Shown one piece after another: positions 16,121-24,802 of a stretch of DNA of 34,277 bases. The first letter of the stretch is position 1. Each line of letters opens with the position of its first letter. Location of the stretch: positions 1 through 34,277 of the forward strand of contig SIAJ01000065.1 in assembly GCA_009691845.1 (NCBI GenBank), given 5' to 3'. The notes under the pieces were generated by a model, which did not search any database, was not told where the DNA came from, and saw only the letters and a program-made list of their open reading frames with translations. This DNA comes from Gemmataceae bacterium. Its GTDB lineage: Bacteria > Planctomycetota > Planctomycetia > Gemmatales > Gemmataceae. The position numbers and the translations under genes were made by a program.

Positions 16121-16142
16121 AGGAATGGCCGTGGGGAGAGGT

Positions 16143-16160
16143 ATCCTTAACCATAAGGAT
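16143..16160. repeat. Small hairpin
   Basis: ATCCTTA and TAAGGAT pair perfectly around ACCA. It is AT-rich and lies between two REP-like elements. Function unknown. Confidence 0.4.
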
Positions 16161-16174
16161 TGATGCCAGATTTC

Positions 16175-16229
16175 GTAGCGCAGGCGGCCCGCCTGCTTTG
16201 GAGTTTCCGAGCAGGCGGGCCGCCTGCTC
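16175..16229. repeat. REP-like double hairpin, GC-rich type
   Basis: GTAG at 16175-16178 followed by the GCAGGCGG/CCGCCTGC hairpin (16180-16196), then a longer GAGCAGGCGG/CCGCCTGCTC hairpin (16209-16229). The two share the same stem sequence. It abuts the kinase remnant. Confidence 0.65.
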
Positions 16230-16299
16230 AGCGACCGGATCACACCTGGACCATCTTTTCTCGCATATCAGAAGGTCGCGGCCCCGCCACGCGGCTGGG

Positions 16300-16700
16300 T
16301 CCTTTGGAGCCCCTCCGTGTGGCACATATAAAACTACCGTGATCTCCCGCTTGCTTTTCGCCGGGTTTGGCTTGTTCAAGTTGAGATGGAGATCGAGGCC
16401 AAAATCCATCACTCTCAAATGTTCCTGCGGCGTGCCCGTGTTGACGATGATCAAATTCGCAGGCTTCAGGTCGCGATGTATGATGAGGCCGCTCTTATGG
16501 GCCATTTCGAGCGAGTGACAGAGGCAAGCGGCCAACCAGCCCGATTGACCGTCAACCGTTTTTCTTTCTCCAGAATGGATTCGAGCGTGGCACCCAGCAC
16601 GAACTCCATGACGATGCACGGCCCGGCAACCGAATTGACGCCCGCAATTATAGGATCATGGTTGCAGGTGGGTTGATGGTGGGCAGCAGTGGCGGTTGGA
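16300..16700 (-). pseudogene. Remnant of a Ser/Thr protein kinase
   Basis: Two minus-strand frames together spell part of a kinase domain. The first gives CIVMEFVLGATLESILEKE, the hinge and start of the C-lobe. Near 16560 the frame shifts, and the second gives SLEMAHKSGLIIHRDLKPANLIIV and LRVMDFGL, that is, the HRD catalytic loop and a DFG motif. The N-terminal glycine loop and catalytic-lysine strand are missing, as is everything after the activation segment. Bounds are approximate. Next to it lie two REP-like elements and a small unknown gene. This is probably a truncated, frameshifted fragment. Confidence 0.7.
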
Positions 16701-16742
16701 TTGGCTCTTCGTTGGAGGTGCAATACGATCTGAACGTTTGGC

Positions 16743-17000
16743 CTACCTTGCGTACTTGTCAGTGGCCTCCTGCCACGCCACGTGCCCCGCACCCGTCATC
16801 CTGAACCAGCGTTCGGAAGCTGGAGCGTCAGCCACCCTCTGCTCTAAGAATCCGACAGTTTCAAGCTGAGCCGCTGCCTCGATGACTGTGGCCCGGCTGA
16901 CTGGCGATCGGAACCGGCAAATGACCAGATAAAGCTGGTCTAGCGACTCCCAATCGTCGGCAGTCGCGTTTAGCATCTCCCACGACATGGCGTCGGCCAT
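16743..17000 (-). CDS. Small protein of unknown function, winged-helix-like
   Basis: 85 aa from the ATG at 17000, chosen for AAGGG about 8 nt upstream; in-frame ATG at 17066 or GTG at 17141 could extend it to 132 aa, but the added residues look less protein-like. The sequence reads MADAMSWEMLNATADDWESL, then a helix-turn-helix-like stretch (VSRATVIEAAAQLETVGFLE), then ERWFRMTGAGHVAWQE, as expected for a small winged-helix fold. No enzyme motif is seen. It could be a regulator; I do not recognise the family. It is divergent from the secreted protein at 17250. Confidence 0.55.
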   Translation of the reverse strand: MADAMSWEMLNATADDWESLDQLYLVICRFRSPVSRATVIEAAAQLETVGFLEQRVADAPASERWFRMTGAGHVAWQEATDKYAR

Positions 17001-17249
17001 CTGTGCGCCCTTACGCCGAACGATTGGTTTGGTCTCTACATCCCAATCATACCCGACTCCTTCCATCGCCCCAAAACAAAACGAATAGTTCAGACTGTAT
17101 TTCTTGCGTTTTGAGGCGAGCAAAGAGCAATCGCTTCGCACATGCTCCGACAGACTGGAGGCCCGTCACCACGAAAGAGGTTCTCTCGCATTCTTACGAG
17201 TGCGGCTACAATCTCTTTTCCTCATGCATTCTTCCCATGGAGCGAACAA

Positions 17250-18362
17250 ATGCGGTTCTCTCAATCCACGCTTCTCCTGTTCGTTGCAACCACGGCATCT
17301 ATCTTTGCCCAGCCTGCGAAAGATGCGGATTGGGTCAAGGTGACCGAGGACGATCGTGCGATCAAGATCGAGACCGACAAGCTTGAGGCCGTCATCCCCA
17401 AGAAGAATCCCAAACAATGGATGACCGGCATCGAGAAGCAATCGTTCCTCGACAAAACCACCGGGTTCCGCGAACTTGGCGATGGCTTGATGGTCATCGA
17501 CTGGCTGATGGAAGCGGGCAGCGACGAGGCTTATCGCGACAAACTTCACGCCACCGAAGAGCGCGGGCTTGGCAGCTATCTCTGGCACACGAACGAGAAG
17601 GATCCGGCACGAATTGCCCACGCCTTGAATGCTCACGGCCGTAGCCATCGCAAGCGTGCCATCGAGGGGCCGCAACTCTGCCCGTGGATGAAGCCCGTGA
17701 AACCCAAAGTCATTCGCGGCAGGGATTTCGTGGCTGTTAAGACGACTTACAAGTACGAGTATGCCGCACCGGGCCGTAAAGCCGGCTCACAATGGACACA
17801 ACTAATCGTATTTCCGAAAGGCGAGCGGTTCTTCGTGCTGATGGATAAGATCGACAGCGCGAATGATTCGGACGAAATGTTTTTGCGCAACGATACGCCA
17901 GGCTGTGTCCGCCACGATCAAGGAGATACGTTCAGCGAGATGTATCTCAGTTATTTGAGTGGGCCGAAAGGCCTGCGGATCCCATCGAGTGAGTTCTTTG
18001 CGCCCTTTCCACCCGATCTGAAATTCGGCTACCGACGCGATACGCACAAGACGCCGGAGCATTTCATTCGTGCCTACCACATTCGGGACCCGAAGACGGG
18101 CAAGGACGGCCCCTGGCTAGCGGGCCTCACGCTCGAACCGAGTGTCGTCTACGAAGCCTGGGCGAGCCAGCGGCTTAATAACAACATCATCGTCATGATC
18201 GAGGAGATTCACGGCAAGAAGGTCAAAGCCGGGGAGTCGTTCAGTGCCGCACACATCGTCGGCTTCTTCGACAACATCGAGGAAATGCACAAAGTCTATG
18301 ATCGCCACAAGGGGCACACTGCACTGGCTGCCGACGAGAAGGGCTGGCGGTTGTTGAAGTAG
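17250..18362 (+). CDS. Secreted protein of unknown function
   Basis: 370 aa from the ATG at 17250 (GGAG 8 nt upstream). The signal peptide is MRFSQSTLLLFVATTASIFA with cleavage near residue 20. The mature part is rich in beta-type sequence with conserved-looking aromatic and charged clusters (VIDWLMEAGSDEAYRD, LGSYLWHTNEKDPARIAH, YKYEYAAPG, WTQLIVFPKGERFFVLMDKI). The pattern resembles uncharacterised planctomycete secreted proteins; a sugar-binding or glycan-related fold is conceivable, but I see no catalytic motif that identifies it. The next gene begins 151 nt downstream on the same strand. Confidence 0.75.
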   Translation: MRFSQSTLLLFVATTASIFAQPAKDADWVKVTEDDRAIKIETDKLEAVIPKKNPKQWMTGIEKQSFLDKTTGFRELGDGLMVIDWLMEAGSDEAYRDKLHATEERGLGSYLWHTNEKDPARIAHALNAHGRSHRKRAIEGPQLCPWMKPVKPKVIRGRDFVAVKTTYKYEYAAPGRKAGSQWTQLIVFPKGERFFVLMDKIDSANDSDEMFLRNDTPGCVRHDQGDTFSEMYLSYLSGPKGLRIPSSEFFAPFPPDLKFGYRRDTHKTPEHFIRAYHIRDPKTGKDGPWLAGLTLEPSVVYEAWASQRLNNNIIVMIEEIHGKKVKAGESFSAAHIVGFFDNIEEMHKVYDRHKGHTALAADEKGWRLLK

Positions 18363-18513
18363 CTTGCCGGGCGAGAAGAAGCTTGAGCAAGATCTACCGC
18401 CTGTTCCACCTGTCCCGAATCTAACGCAAGTCACGTTGGCCCTCTTGGACCGCATTCATCAATCGCTCTGTACCTTCGCCGCCCCACAAACGAAACTGAA
18501 TTCGGAGCACGCC

Positions 18514-19110
18514 ATGCCACGCCTCGTGATCGGTTCGCGGAATCAAAAAAAGCTCGTCGAGTTGCAAGACCTGCTCCACGACTTGCCGATCGAGTTAACG
18601 AATCTGTCGCCGTGGCCGAACGTGCCCGATGTGGACGAGACCGGGGCATCCTTCGAAGAAAACGCCAGGCTCAAGGCGACGGGATACGCGGAGGCAACAG
18701 GCGAATGGGTGCTGGCAGAAGATAGCGGCCTGGTAATTCCAGCCCTCAAGGGGCAGCCAGGAATCTACTCGGCACGTTACGCAGGCACACACGGCGACGA
18801 CGTGGCCAACAATGTGAAGTTGCTCGCGGAACTCGCCTTGTTGCCAGACGATAAACGGGCAGCCTACTACATCTGCGTCGCGGCCCTGGCCTCTCCGGAT
18901 GGCGAGGTGAAAGCCATGGCCGAAGGCCGCTGTCATGGGGTCATCGTGAAAGAACCGCGTGGTGCCGGTGGCTTCGGTTACGATCCGTTGTTCGAAGTGC
19001 CCGAGTTCCATCGCACGTTCGGTGAGCTGAGTTTGCGTGTGAAACAGGCGTTGAGTCATCGAGCGAAAGCGGTTACGCAGTTGCGTTCGGCGCTTCGCAA
19101 CATGGAGTAG
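18514..19110 (+). CDS. rdgB: XTP/dITP diphosphatase (RdgB/HAM1)
   Basis: 198 aa from the ATG at 18514, with GGAG 8 nt upstream. RdgB/HAM1 family blocks: SRNQKK at 8-13, EDSG at 69-72 (catalytic Asp), GIYSARYAG at 83-91, then RGAGGFGYDPLF and SHRAKA near the C-terminus. The enzyme hydrolyses non-canonical purine triphosphates (XTP, dITP, ITP) to the monophosphate and pyrophosphate in the cytoplasm, keeping deaminated bases out of DNA and RNA. It ends 2 nt before xerD, so the two form an operon. All motifs are intact. Confidence 0.95.
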   Translation: MPRLVIGSRNQKKLVELQDLLHDLPIELTNLSPWPNVPDVDETGASFEENARLKATGYAEATGEWVLAEDSGLVIPALKGQPGIYSARYAGTHGDDVANNVKLLAELALLPDDKRAAYYICVAALASPDGEVKAMAEGRCHGVIVKEPRGAGGFGYDPLFEVPEFHRTFGELSLRVKQALSHRAKAVTQLRSALRNME

Positions 19111-19112
19111 CA

Positions 19113-20018
19113 ATGTCCGACCTGAAAGAACTCGTCGAAGAAGTCGAAGCGTTTCGCTCCTACATGCGGGCCGAACGCGGCATGGCGGACAATACCGTTG
19201 TTTCCTATTCACACGATCTCGATCGATTTTGCACCTGGTTTGCGCTCGGCATCATGCGTGATTTTCGTAAGCCGACACTCGGCCAGCTCGCGGAATATCT
19301 GGAGTTTCTGCGGAGCGAGCAACTTGCGCCAGCCAGCGTTGCCCGGCATCTGGTCTCGCTAAAAATGCTCTATCGCTTCCTCAAGCTGGAGGAGCGTGCC
19401 GACCCGATGGCCGTCGAGTTGCTCGCGTCACCGGGGTTGTGGGAACGCATACCCACGATACTTTCAACCGCGAATGTCGAGGCGTTGTTGTACGCACCAT
19501 TGCCAGCCGATCGATTCTACCTGCGCGATCGAGCCTTGTTGGAAACGCTTTATGCCACGGGTTGCCGAGCATCGGAAGTGGTGGATCTCAAAGTTGGCGA
19601 CTTGTATCTCGATGCAAAATTCTGCAAGGCGTTCGGCAAGGGAAGCAAGCAGCGGCTGGTTCCACTGGGCTCGAAGGCCATCTCGGCATTGCGTGCGTAC
19701 CTCGGCGAAGGCCGGCCTGCCCTTACGTCCGCGGCACCTTCGGAGTTCGTGTTCCTGAGTCGTGGGGCCAAGCGACTCGATCGCGAAGCCCTGTGGATGA
19801 TCGTGAAGAAGTACGTCAAACGTGCGGGATTGCCGAAAAAGACCAGCCCGCACACACTTCGACATAGTTTCGCCACGCACCTGCTCTCAGGCGGGGCGGA
19901 CTTACGCGCAGTTCAAGAGATGTTGGGGCACGCCAGCATCGGCACAACACAAATCTACACGCACGTGGACCGAAAACGGCTGAAAGAGATGCACCGCAAG
20001 TTTCATCCGCGTGCGTAA
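19113..20018 (+). CDS. xerD: Tyrosine recombinase XerD
   Basis: 301 aa. An N-terminal SAM-like DNA-binding domain (residues about 10-100) is followed by the catalytic domain with Arg152 (ATGCRASEV), Lys176 (GKGSKQRLVP), His247-Arg250 (HTLRHSFATHLLSGG), His273 (LGHAS) and the nucleophile Tyr282 (IYTHV). The C-terminal FHPRA favours XerD over XerC. It acts in resolving chromosome dimers at the dif site, usually with XerC and FtsK. A GGAG precedes the start 8-9 nt away, and rdgB ends 2 nt upstream. Its stop codon lies within the A-run of the terminator of the convergent gene. Confidence 0.93.
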   Translation: MSDLKELVEEVEAFRSYMRAERGMADNTVVSYSHDLDRFCTWFALGIMRDFRKPTLGQLAEYLEFLRSEQLAPASVARHLVSLKMLYRFLKLEERADPMAVELLASPGLWERIPTILSTANVEALLYAPLPADRFYLRDRALLETLYATGCRASEVVDLKVGDLYLDAKFCKAFGKGSKQRLVPLGSKAISALRAYLGEGRPALTSAAPSEFVFLSRGAKRLDREALWMIVKKYVKRAGLPKKTSPHTLRHSFATHLLSGGADLRAVQEMLGHASIGTTQIYTHVDRKRLKEMHRKFHPRA

Positions 20019-20050
20019 AAAAAACGCGTGAGATTTTCATCTCACGCGTT
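20017..20050 (-). terminator. Intrinsic terminator of the minus-strand gene
   Basis: The 11-bp stem AACGCGTGAGA/TCTCACGCGTT (20023-20033 and 20040-20050) has a 6-nt loop. On the minus strand it runs into eight T residues (20017-20024). It is placed correctly for the gene at 20066-21271. Confidence 0.85.
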
Positions 20051-20065
20051 CGTGAAGGAACCAAT

Positions 20066-21271
20066 TTACTTGTTGAATTTCTCGATCGGGAATCGCGGCG
20101 CGGTGAACGTCTTCGATGCATCGCGGTCGCTTGGAGTACCCTTGCCAGTGGGTGACTTCTTGCTGATTGCTACCATGGCTTCGATGACATACTCCTTGAC
20201 CTTGAAAGAATCATCCACGGGAATCAGGTCGATTCCCGAAATCGGTTTCATGGCTTTGATGTCGAATTCCTTCGGGTACTTATAGAGGTCTCTCAGAGTC
20301 GCCTCGACAGTGGCGGACACGCCGACAGTGTTTAACAAGGCTCGCGACGGTCCACCATCGCCTTTCTTGGACATGAGAACCATGGCCATGCGGTCCTTCA
20401 AATGGTCCCGGGCATCCTTGACAAGGTCGTTCGCTCCAAGTGTAGGCAAGGCGTTCGAGAAGATCTTGCTAGCCGACGGACTCGCGAATCCGGAAGTGGA
20501 ATACGAAAGCGCCATCATCCCGACATAGTCCTTCCCCGCAGGGACGATTTTTTCCTTAATGTCGAAAAGGTTTCCCCCGGGGAAATACTTCGTGTGCCGC
20601 TGGAACTCAGCCGCCACGAAGGCCAACCCCAGGTGAGAGCCGTCTTTTTCGGAAATAATCCAGATGCGGTTCGTGTTGCACTTACCGTCGTCATTTTGCT
20701 TGTCGAGGTAGAAGCGAGCACCTTGCAGATCGTTCATGAACATGAAATCTCGGTAGCGAGCACCACGTACATCGGGCGCGGCTGACACGGCTTTGTAGTC
20801 GATCCCGTTCTTCTCGATCAACGCCTTGGACTTCATCAACAACATACCGTTATAAGGTTCGTTCCAGAATTTCGTTCGGTCGTCGAGGATGCCGACGCCC
20901 GAACCGCCGTTGGCTGCGGTTCCATTGAGACCACAGCCACGCCAGTCGAAAAGAAGCACCGAGAAATTCTTCTCGCTCAGCGCTTTCGCCAGCCAAATCC
21001 ACTGCTCGTTAATCTTGTTGCCTGGCGCAGGCATCATCATCACCGCGTCGGGACGGTTCTTGTCGAGAGCCGTTCCTTGGAACCAGTAACCCTTCAGCGC
21101 CAGCCCATCGCTCGTCGGGACCGATACGCCCCGCTCGGCGACTTCTTCCTTGGCGGTCTTGCCTTTGGGATCCTTCTTATCCTGGGCCCCGACGTTTGCG
21201 GGATCCATGCACAAGGCCGCCAATCCGGCGAGCAATAACGCGGCCACAAGGCCGCGGCAAAGTGAGAGCAT
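20066..21271 (-). CDS. Secreted alpha/beta-hydrolase-like protein
   Basis: 401 aa. A signal peptide (MLSLCRGLVAALLLAGLAAL) is followed by a Lys-rich linker. Residues about 50-150 resemble an alpha/beta-hydrolase start: SDGLALKGYWFQG, then DAVMMMPAPGNKINEQWIWLA, then FSVLLFDWRGCGLNG, which is like the usual DxRGxG loop. The expected nucleophile elbow GxSxG is replaced by KDGSHLG, so the Ser may be non-catalytic or the fold may be used for another purpose. Start: GGGGGAGGA lies a few bases before the ATG. It has an intrinsic terminator downstream and a TATAAT box upstream, so it is a stand-alone unit. Confidence 0.65.
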   Translation of the reverse strand: MLSLCRGLVAALLLAGLAALCMDPANVGAQDKKDPKGKTAKEEVAERGVSVPTSDGLALKGYWFQGTALDKNRPDAVMMMPAPGNKINEQWIWLAKALSEKNFSVLLFDWRGCGLNGTAANGGSGVGILDDRTKFWNEPYNGMLLMKSKALIEKNGIDYKAVSAAPDVRGARYRDFMFMNDLQGARFYLDKQNDDGKCNTNRIWIISEKDGSHLGLAFVAAEFQRHTKYFPGGNLFDIKEKIVPAGKDYVGMMALSYSTSGFASPSASKIFSNALPTLGANDLVKDARDHLKDRMAMVLMSKKGDGGPSRALLNTVGVSATVEATLRDLYKYPKEFDIKAMKPISGIDLIPVDDSFKVKEYVIEAMVAISKKSPTGKGTPSDRDASKTFTAPRFPIEKFNK

Positions 21272-21571
21272 GTGAATTGTCCTCCCCCAGAGGGGCTTGG
21301 GAAAAAGCGTTTCGCTTCAATTATACAACCCGCGAGGCGGGTAAATGTTGGCTCTATTCAGTGTACCACTCACGCTCGGGGCGTGTGAAAAATTGCCATC
21401 GACCATCGTGGACGTGCGCTCCGCGAACGATTGGGCATGCCAAACCCCGAGAATCAGCATATTTTTACGCAAGCCCCACGTTGTCGGTGCGGACGCCTAC
21501 AACTTATCTAAAAACACCCAAGCGATTTCTGTGTGCTAACTTACGTCACTAGAATAATACGATTCTGATGC
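21272..21571. other. Intergenic region between two minus-strand genes
   Basis: It contains the TATAAT promoter element and a small hairpin (ACCCGC/GCGGGT at 21329-21343). The rest is AT-richer than its neighbours and shows no supported gene. Confidence 0.5.
21320..21325 (-). promoter_or_regulatory. Probable -10 box for the hydrolase-like gene
   Basis: A perfect TATAAT on the minus strand, about 50 nt upstream of the ATG. No convincing -35 element; a GC-rich mini-palindrome occupies that area. Confidence 0.5.
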
Positions 21572-22501
21572 TTATTTCGATGCCGGCAGAATCTTGAGTC
21601 CCTTGACACCGGGCAGCTTGACCTTAAACAGGCCCCCTTCGCTTTCGCCTTCGCCTTTGATCCCGCCGGTGATGTACAGTATTTCCATATCCGGTCCGCC
21701 AAAGGCCACATTGCTCGTCGTCAGGTTTCCGCCCGGGTAACGACGAATGACTTTGCCCATCGGATCGACTACCTGCACTTGCCTCATGCCATAGTGGGCA
21801 ACATAGAGGTTGCCTTCGCTATCGAGGCAGATCCCATCCGGCTGATTGTCGATCTGTTCGCCGGCCTTGGCGGGAAGATCGCACAGCACCTTCATTGGCC
21901 CGAGTTTTTCCGGCGACTCTACCGGATACTCGAGAATGCGGTTCTTCTTGCTCTCCGCGACCAGCAATCGCTTGCCATTGGGCGTGAGGACGATTCCGTT
22001 CGGAAACGCCAGCCCTTCGGCACAGAGGTGCGTGACTCCCTTTGAATCCACGTAATGCACGGTGCCGACGAGTTTCTTGTCGTCGGACCCACCCGGATCG
22101 GTGAAGTAGAAGCCCTTGTTCTTCACGTCGAGCGACAGATCGTTCGGGCCGCGAAGTGGCTTGTCGCCGCACTTCTCGGATGCCTTGCCGAGAACCTTCC
22201 CCTCGGGACTCACGAGCAGCACGGCGTGCAGATTGCCATCGCAAATCAAGTGCGTGCCATCGCCCAGGATCTTGTGACCGTTGGGTGCGCCACCCGAATC
22301 GAGCCATTGCGATTTCTTGCCATCGGGAGTAACCTTCGTGACGAACTTGCCATGCGAAACATAGCCATTGCCGGCATGATCGAAGACGATGCCTTCACAA
22401 TAGCTGGGAACGCGGACGATTTCTTCGATCTTGACGACATCCACTTTCGGCAACTCGCCAACACTGGCAAGTAGCAGAAAAGTGAGAGTGGCGGAATTCA
22501 T
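21572..22501 (-). CDS. Secreted SMP-30/gluconolactonase-like beta-propeller protein
   Basis: 309 aa from the ATG at 22501, with GGAG 8 nt upstream; the frame continues upstream only through the ruined glycosyltransferase gene. A short hydrophobic leader (MNSATLTFLLLASVGE) suggests export. The SMP-30/LRE pattern of repeated strand motifs is clear: CEGIVFDHAGNGYVS (Glu36 candidate ligand), GPNDLSLDVKNKGFYFTDPG, FPNGIVLTPNGKRLLVAES, and NQPDGICLDSEGNLYVAHYG. These provide the Glu/Asn/Asn/Asp divalent-metal site seen in gluconolactonases. It may hydrolyse a sugar lactone; the substrate is unknown. Confidence 0.85.
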   Translation of the reverse strand: MNSATLTFLLLASVGELPKVDVVKIEEIVRVPSYCEGIVFDHAGNGYVSHGKFVTKVTPDGKKSQWLDSGGAPNGHKILGDGTHLICDGNLHAVLLVSPEGKVLGKASEKCGDKPLRGPNDLSLDVKNKGFYFTDPGGSDDKKLVGTVHYVDSKGVTHLCAEGLAFPNGIVLTPNGKRLLVAESKKNRILEYPVESPEKLGPMKVLCDLPAKAGEQIDNQPDGICLDSEGNLYVAHYGMRQVQVVDPMGKVIRRYPGGNLTTSNVAFGGPDMEILYITGGIKGEGESEGGLFKVKLPGVKGLKILPASK

Positions 22502-22523
22502 GTGGTGCTCCAATAGGGGACAG

Positions 22524-23600
22524 TTATCGTAGCGGGAGCGGGTTCGCTTGGAGTACCTGCCTGTAGACGGCAGCAATTTTTGAGGCCTTGGCAACCCCCA
22601 GGTATGCACATCTCGAGCCTCGGCGGCGGCCTCGCCCATCGTTCGGCAAAGCTCCGGGTTCGTGACCAGGTCTTCCATCGCGATCCTTAACAATTCCACC
22701 AACTCCTCGCGCGGTCGCATCGGACCCCAACTCGGCCGGTCCACCGTAATCGACAATCAGCGAAGGCAACGCACAGGCCATGGCTTCGAGAATGACGCCG
22801 CCGCCGAACTCGCGAAGGCTTGGGAAGACAAACGCCTGCGAACGCCGCATTTCCTCGGCCAATTCCGCTTGCGGAAGTTGGCCTCGAATCGACACGCAAT
22901 CCTGCAAGCCATGCTCCACAACGAACCGGTCGTGCATCTGCCGATCCGGCCCATCGCCGATGACGATGAATTCACATTCGCGAAGTTTTGCAGACCGCCG
23001 AATCGCTTCCAGCGTGAGCGATAGCCCTTTCTAAGGAACCAGACGCCCAACCGTGACGAACCGGAAGCGGCCCGATGGTTCCGCCCAGCGAGTCGCAATT
23101 GGAAATCGTGCCGGATCGACGTCATTTTCGGGATGCAGGAATCGCAGGCCATAAAAGTGCCGCGGAATCTCGGCGGCGATCATCGGCATATCGGTTTTGG
23201 AAGCGAGCGGGCTCACGGCCGTGGGCGACAGCGGCGTGATGCGGCGGATCAAATCGAACTCGCCTCGTTGCAGTCGCCGGCCAAATTCGCTTCGTACCAT
23301 GTGCTCGAAAATCACATAACTCGGCCAGGCCATGGCCGTGTCGATGGTCCAGCCAAGCTGGTTGCCGCCACGCAGCATTTGAGCGAGAAGGTAGATCGGC
23401 CGAGCGATCCATTCATTGTCAATGAAATGCACGTCGGCAAACCGGCCGATATCCGATGTGGCCAGTCCTTCGCGATTACGGACATGGGTGACGAGGGTGA
23501 TGCGAAGGTCGGTCCGGATTGCGAGGGCGAGATTGAAGCCGACGAGTGGAACGCTCGTTCACGCGGGATTGCAGGCCTCCGCGATCAGAAGGACTCGAAG
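22524..23600 (-). pseudogene. Glycosyltransferase family 4, multiply disrupted
   Basis: A single frame from about 23600 gives RVLLIAEACNPA, a TGA (23559-23561, where the family has Trp), then TSVPLVGFNLALAIRT, LVTHVRNREGL, HFIDNEW, and GRLVP followed by a TAG (23031-23033, where the family has Tyr in GRLVPYKG), then KGLSLTLEAIRR and FIVIGDGPD. Next comes AFVFPSLREFGGGVILEAMA. Beyond GGPAEL the expected tail is in a different frame (22717-22600: RPREELVELLRIAMEDL ... HTW) and then returns (AKASKIAAVYRQVLQ). So there are two nonsense codons and two frameshifts, and no normal start codon was found. The intact family transfers sugars from nucleotide-sugar donors to lipid or polysaccharide acceptors. 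Confidence 0.85.
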
Positions 23601-23720
23601 CGGGCAGAGGTTCTTTGTACCGCCCTTCTATCGGCGATCAACTTCTGCACAGCAACCGCCAACGATTTGCCGGCGAATCCGTTTCACGTGTATTGCTTTC
23701 ACATCAACGGAGCACTTTCG

Positions 23721-24731
23721 ATGCGAACCAATCTTGCGGGCGGATTCCTGGCCCTAATCTTGGCGATCCCAGTTGCTGCGGCCCCCGATTCGAAAAAACC
23801 GGCCCCGCCCGACGACGGGGCGGATATTGCCGAAAAGCTGATGGAGCGTATTGATCTGGACAAATACGATCGGGTCTTCTTGCGTACCGCTCTGGAAGTA
23901 CTTTCCGAAAAAATCGGCTTCTCGATCCTGGACTATAAGGCATTGCAAGCAGTTCAGGACGACAACGTTGACGGCCGGAAGGTGCTCGAAGAACGACCGA
24001 TCACCATGCCTTCGATGAAACGGGTTCGGCTCGAAACCATTCTGAGACTCATTCTGGACCAGGTAAACGCGGAATTCATCCTCATGCCCGACCATATCAG
24101 CGTCACCTCCGCAACGGTCAAGGATTATGTTTTCGGGCCTGCGAGGATCTTGCGTGAACTGAATCAATCGTACGACCAGCCTACCGATCAACTCGACCGA
24201 AGCTTCACAGCCCGCTACACGGCCAATGTTACCATGAAGTTTCGAGATGTCCCCGTTGGCGAGGCCCTGAACGCCGTGGCGACCCGCACTGGTCGCAGCT
24301 TCACCTTGGCCTCGGACTCCACCGACAAGAGCCGGACGGTCATTTCGGTGTCGCTAAATAACCTGCCTTACGAATCGGCAATCTCTACCTTGGCGGAAGC
24401 CGCAGGATTGAGGGCCTTTCGCAATGGGAACGCCATTGTCGTGCTGAGCGCCGCCCGTGCGAAAACACTCGAAATCCCACAGGAAAGCGGAGGGGGCTGT
24501 TGTTCCTTCTCAGTCGGCGGACGCTCGGTTTCACTGGAAGAACTTGAGTCGATTGCCCGACTGTTCCCAGCCGCTCGGCCAATCGACGCGACGACTGCCA
24601 AACTGGGGTCCTTGACCAAGGAAGCGGCAGCACGAGACAGCGATTTTCTTCTCTTACAAGCCGAGAAGAGCGCACTGGAAGCGAAACTCAAGACACTTGC
24701 CGAGGAAGTTGAGAAACTTCGCAAGAAGTGA
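23721..24731 (+). CDS. Secreted protein with STN-like repeats and C-terminal coiled coil
   Basis: 336 aa from the ATG at 23721 (GGAG 10 nt upstream). The signal peptide MRTNLAGGFLALILAIPVAAAP ends near residue 22. Residues about 50-135 and about 170-250 look like two copies of the STN (secretin/TonB short N-terminal) fold, each with the pattern 'short strand, helix, strand' (VTMKFRDVPVGEALNAVA ... LPYESAISTLAEAAGLRAF). Near residue 265 is a Cys pair (GGGCCSF), and residues about 285-336 form a Lys/Glu-rich coiled coil ending LRKK. STN modules occur at the start of secretins and TonB receptors, but no such pore domain follows here. A degenerate relative lies just downstream. Confidence 0.75.
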   Translation: MRTNLAGGFLALILAIPVAAAPDSKKPAPPDDGADIAEKLMERIDLDKYDRVFLRTALEVLSEKIGFSILDYKALQAVQDDNVDGRKVLEERPITMPSMKRVRLETILRLILDQVNAEFILMPDHISVTSATVKDYVFGPARILRELNQSYDQPTDQLDRSFTARYTANVTMKFRDVPVGEALNAVATRTGRSFTLASDSTDKSRTVISVSLNNLPYESAISTLAEAAGLRAFRNGNAIVVLSAARAKTLEIPQESGGGCCSFSVGGRSVSLEELESIARLFPAARPIDATTAKLGSLTKEAAARDSDFLLLQAEKSALEAKLKTLAEEVEKLRKK

Positions 24732-24802
24732 ATTTGCCAACGATTTTTGAGCCACGGTGCGTTGCAGTCACACCATGTCCGGTATTGCCTGGAGCCTGTC
24801 TC

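Noticed and set aside
18359..18400. Another GTAG...CTAC element after the secreted protein gene
   Set aside because: GTAG overlaps the stop codon and the arms pair only over about 5 bp, so it is not distinguishable from chance.
22502..22756. N-terminal extension of the SMP-30-like protein
   Set aside because: This region reads as a shifted fragment of the glycosyltransferase C-terminus, and the signal peptide begins at 22501.
35..23561. TGA recoded as Trp or another amino acid (alternative genetic code)
   Set aside because: Several intact genes end at TGA (e.g. 6029-6031, 14327-14329, 33819-33821), and the glycosyltransferase also has TAG and frameshifts, so simple recoding does not fit.
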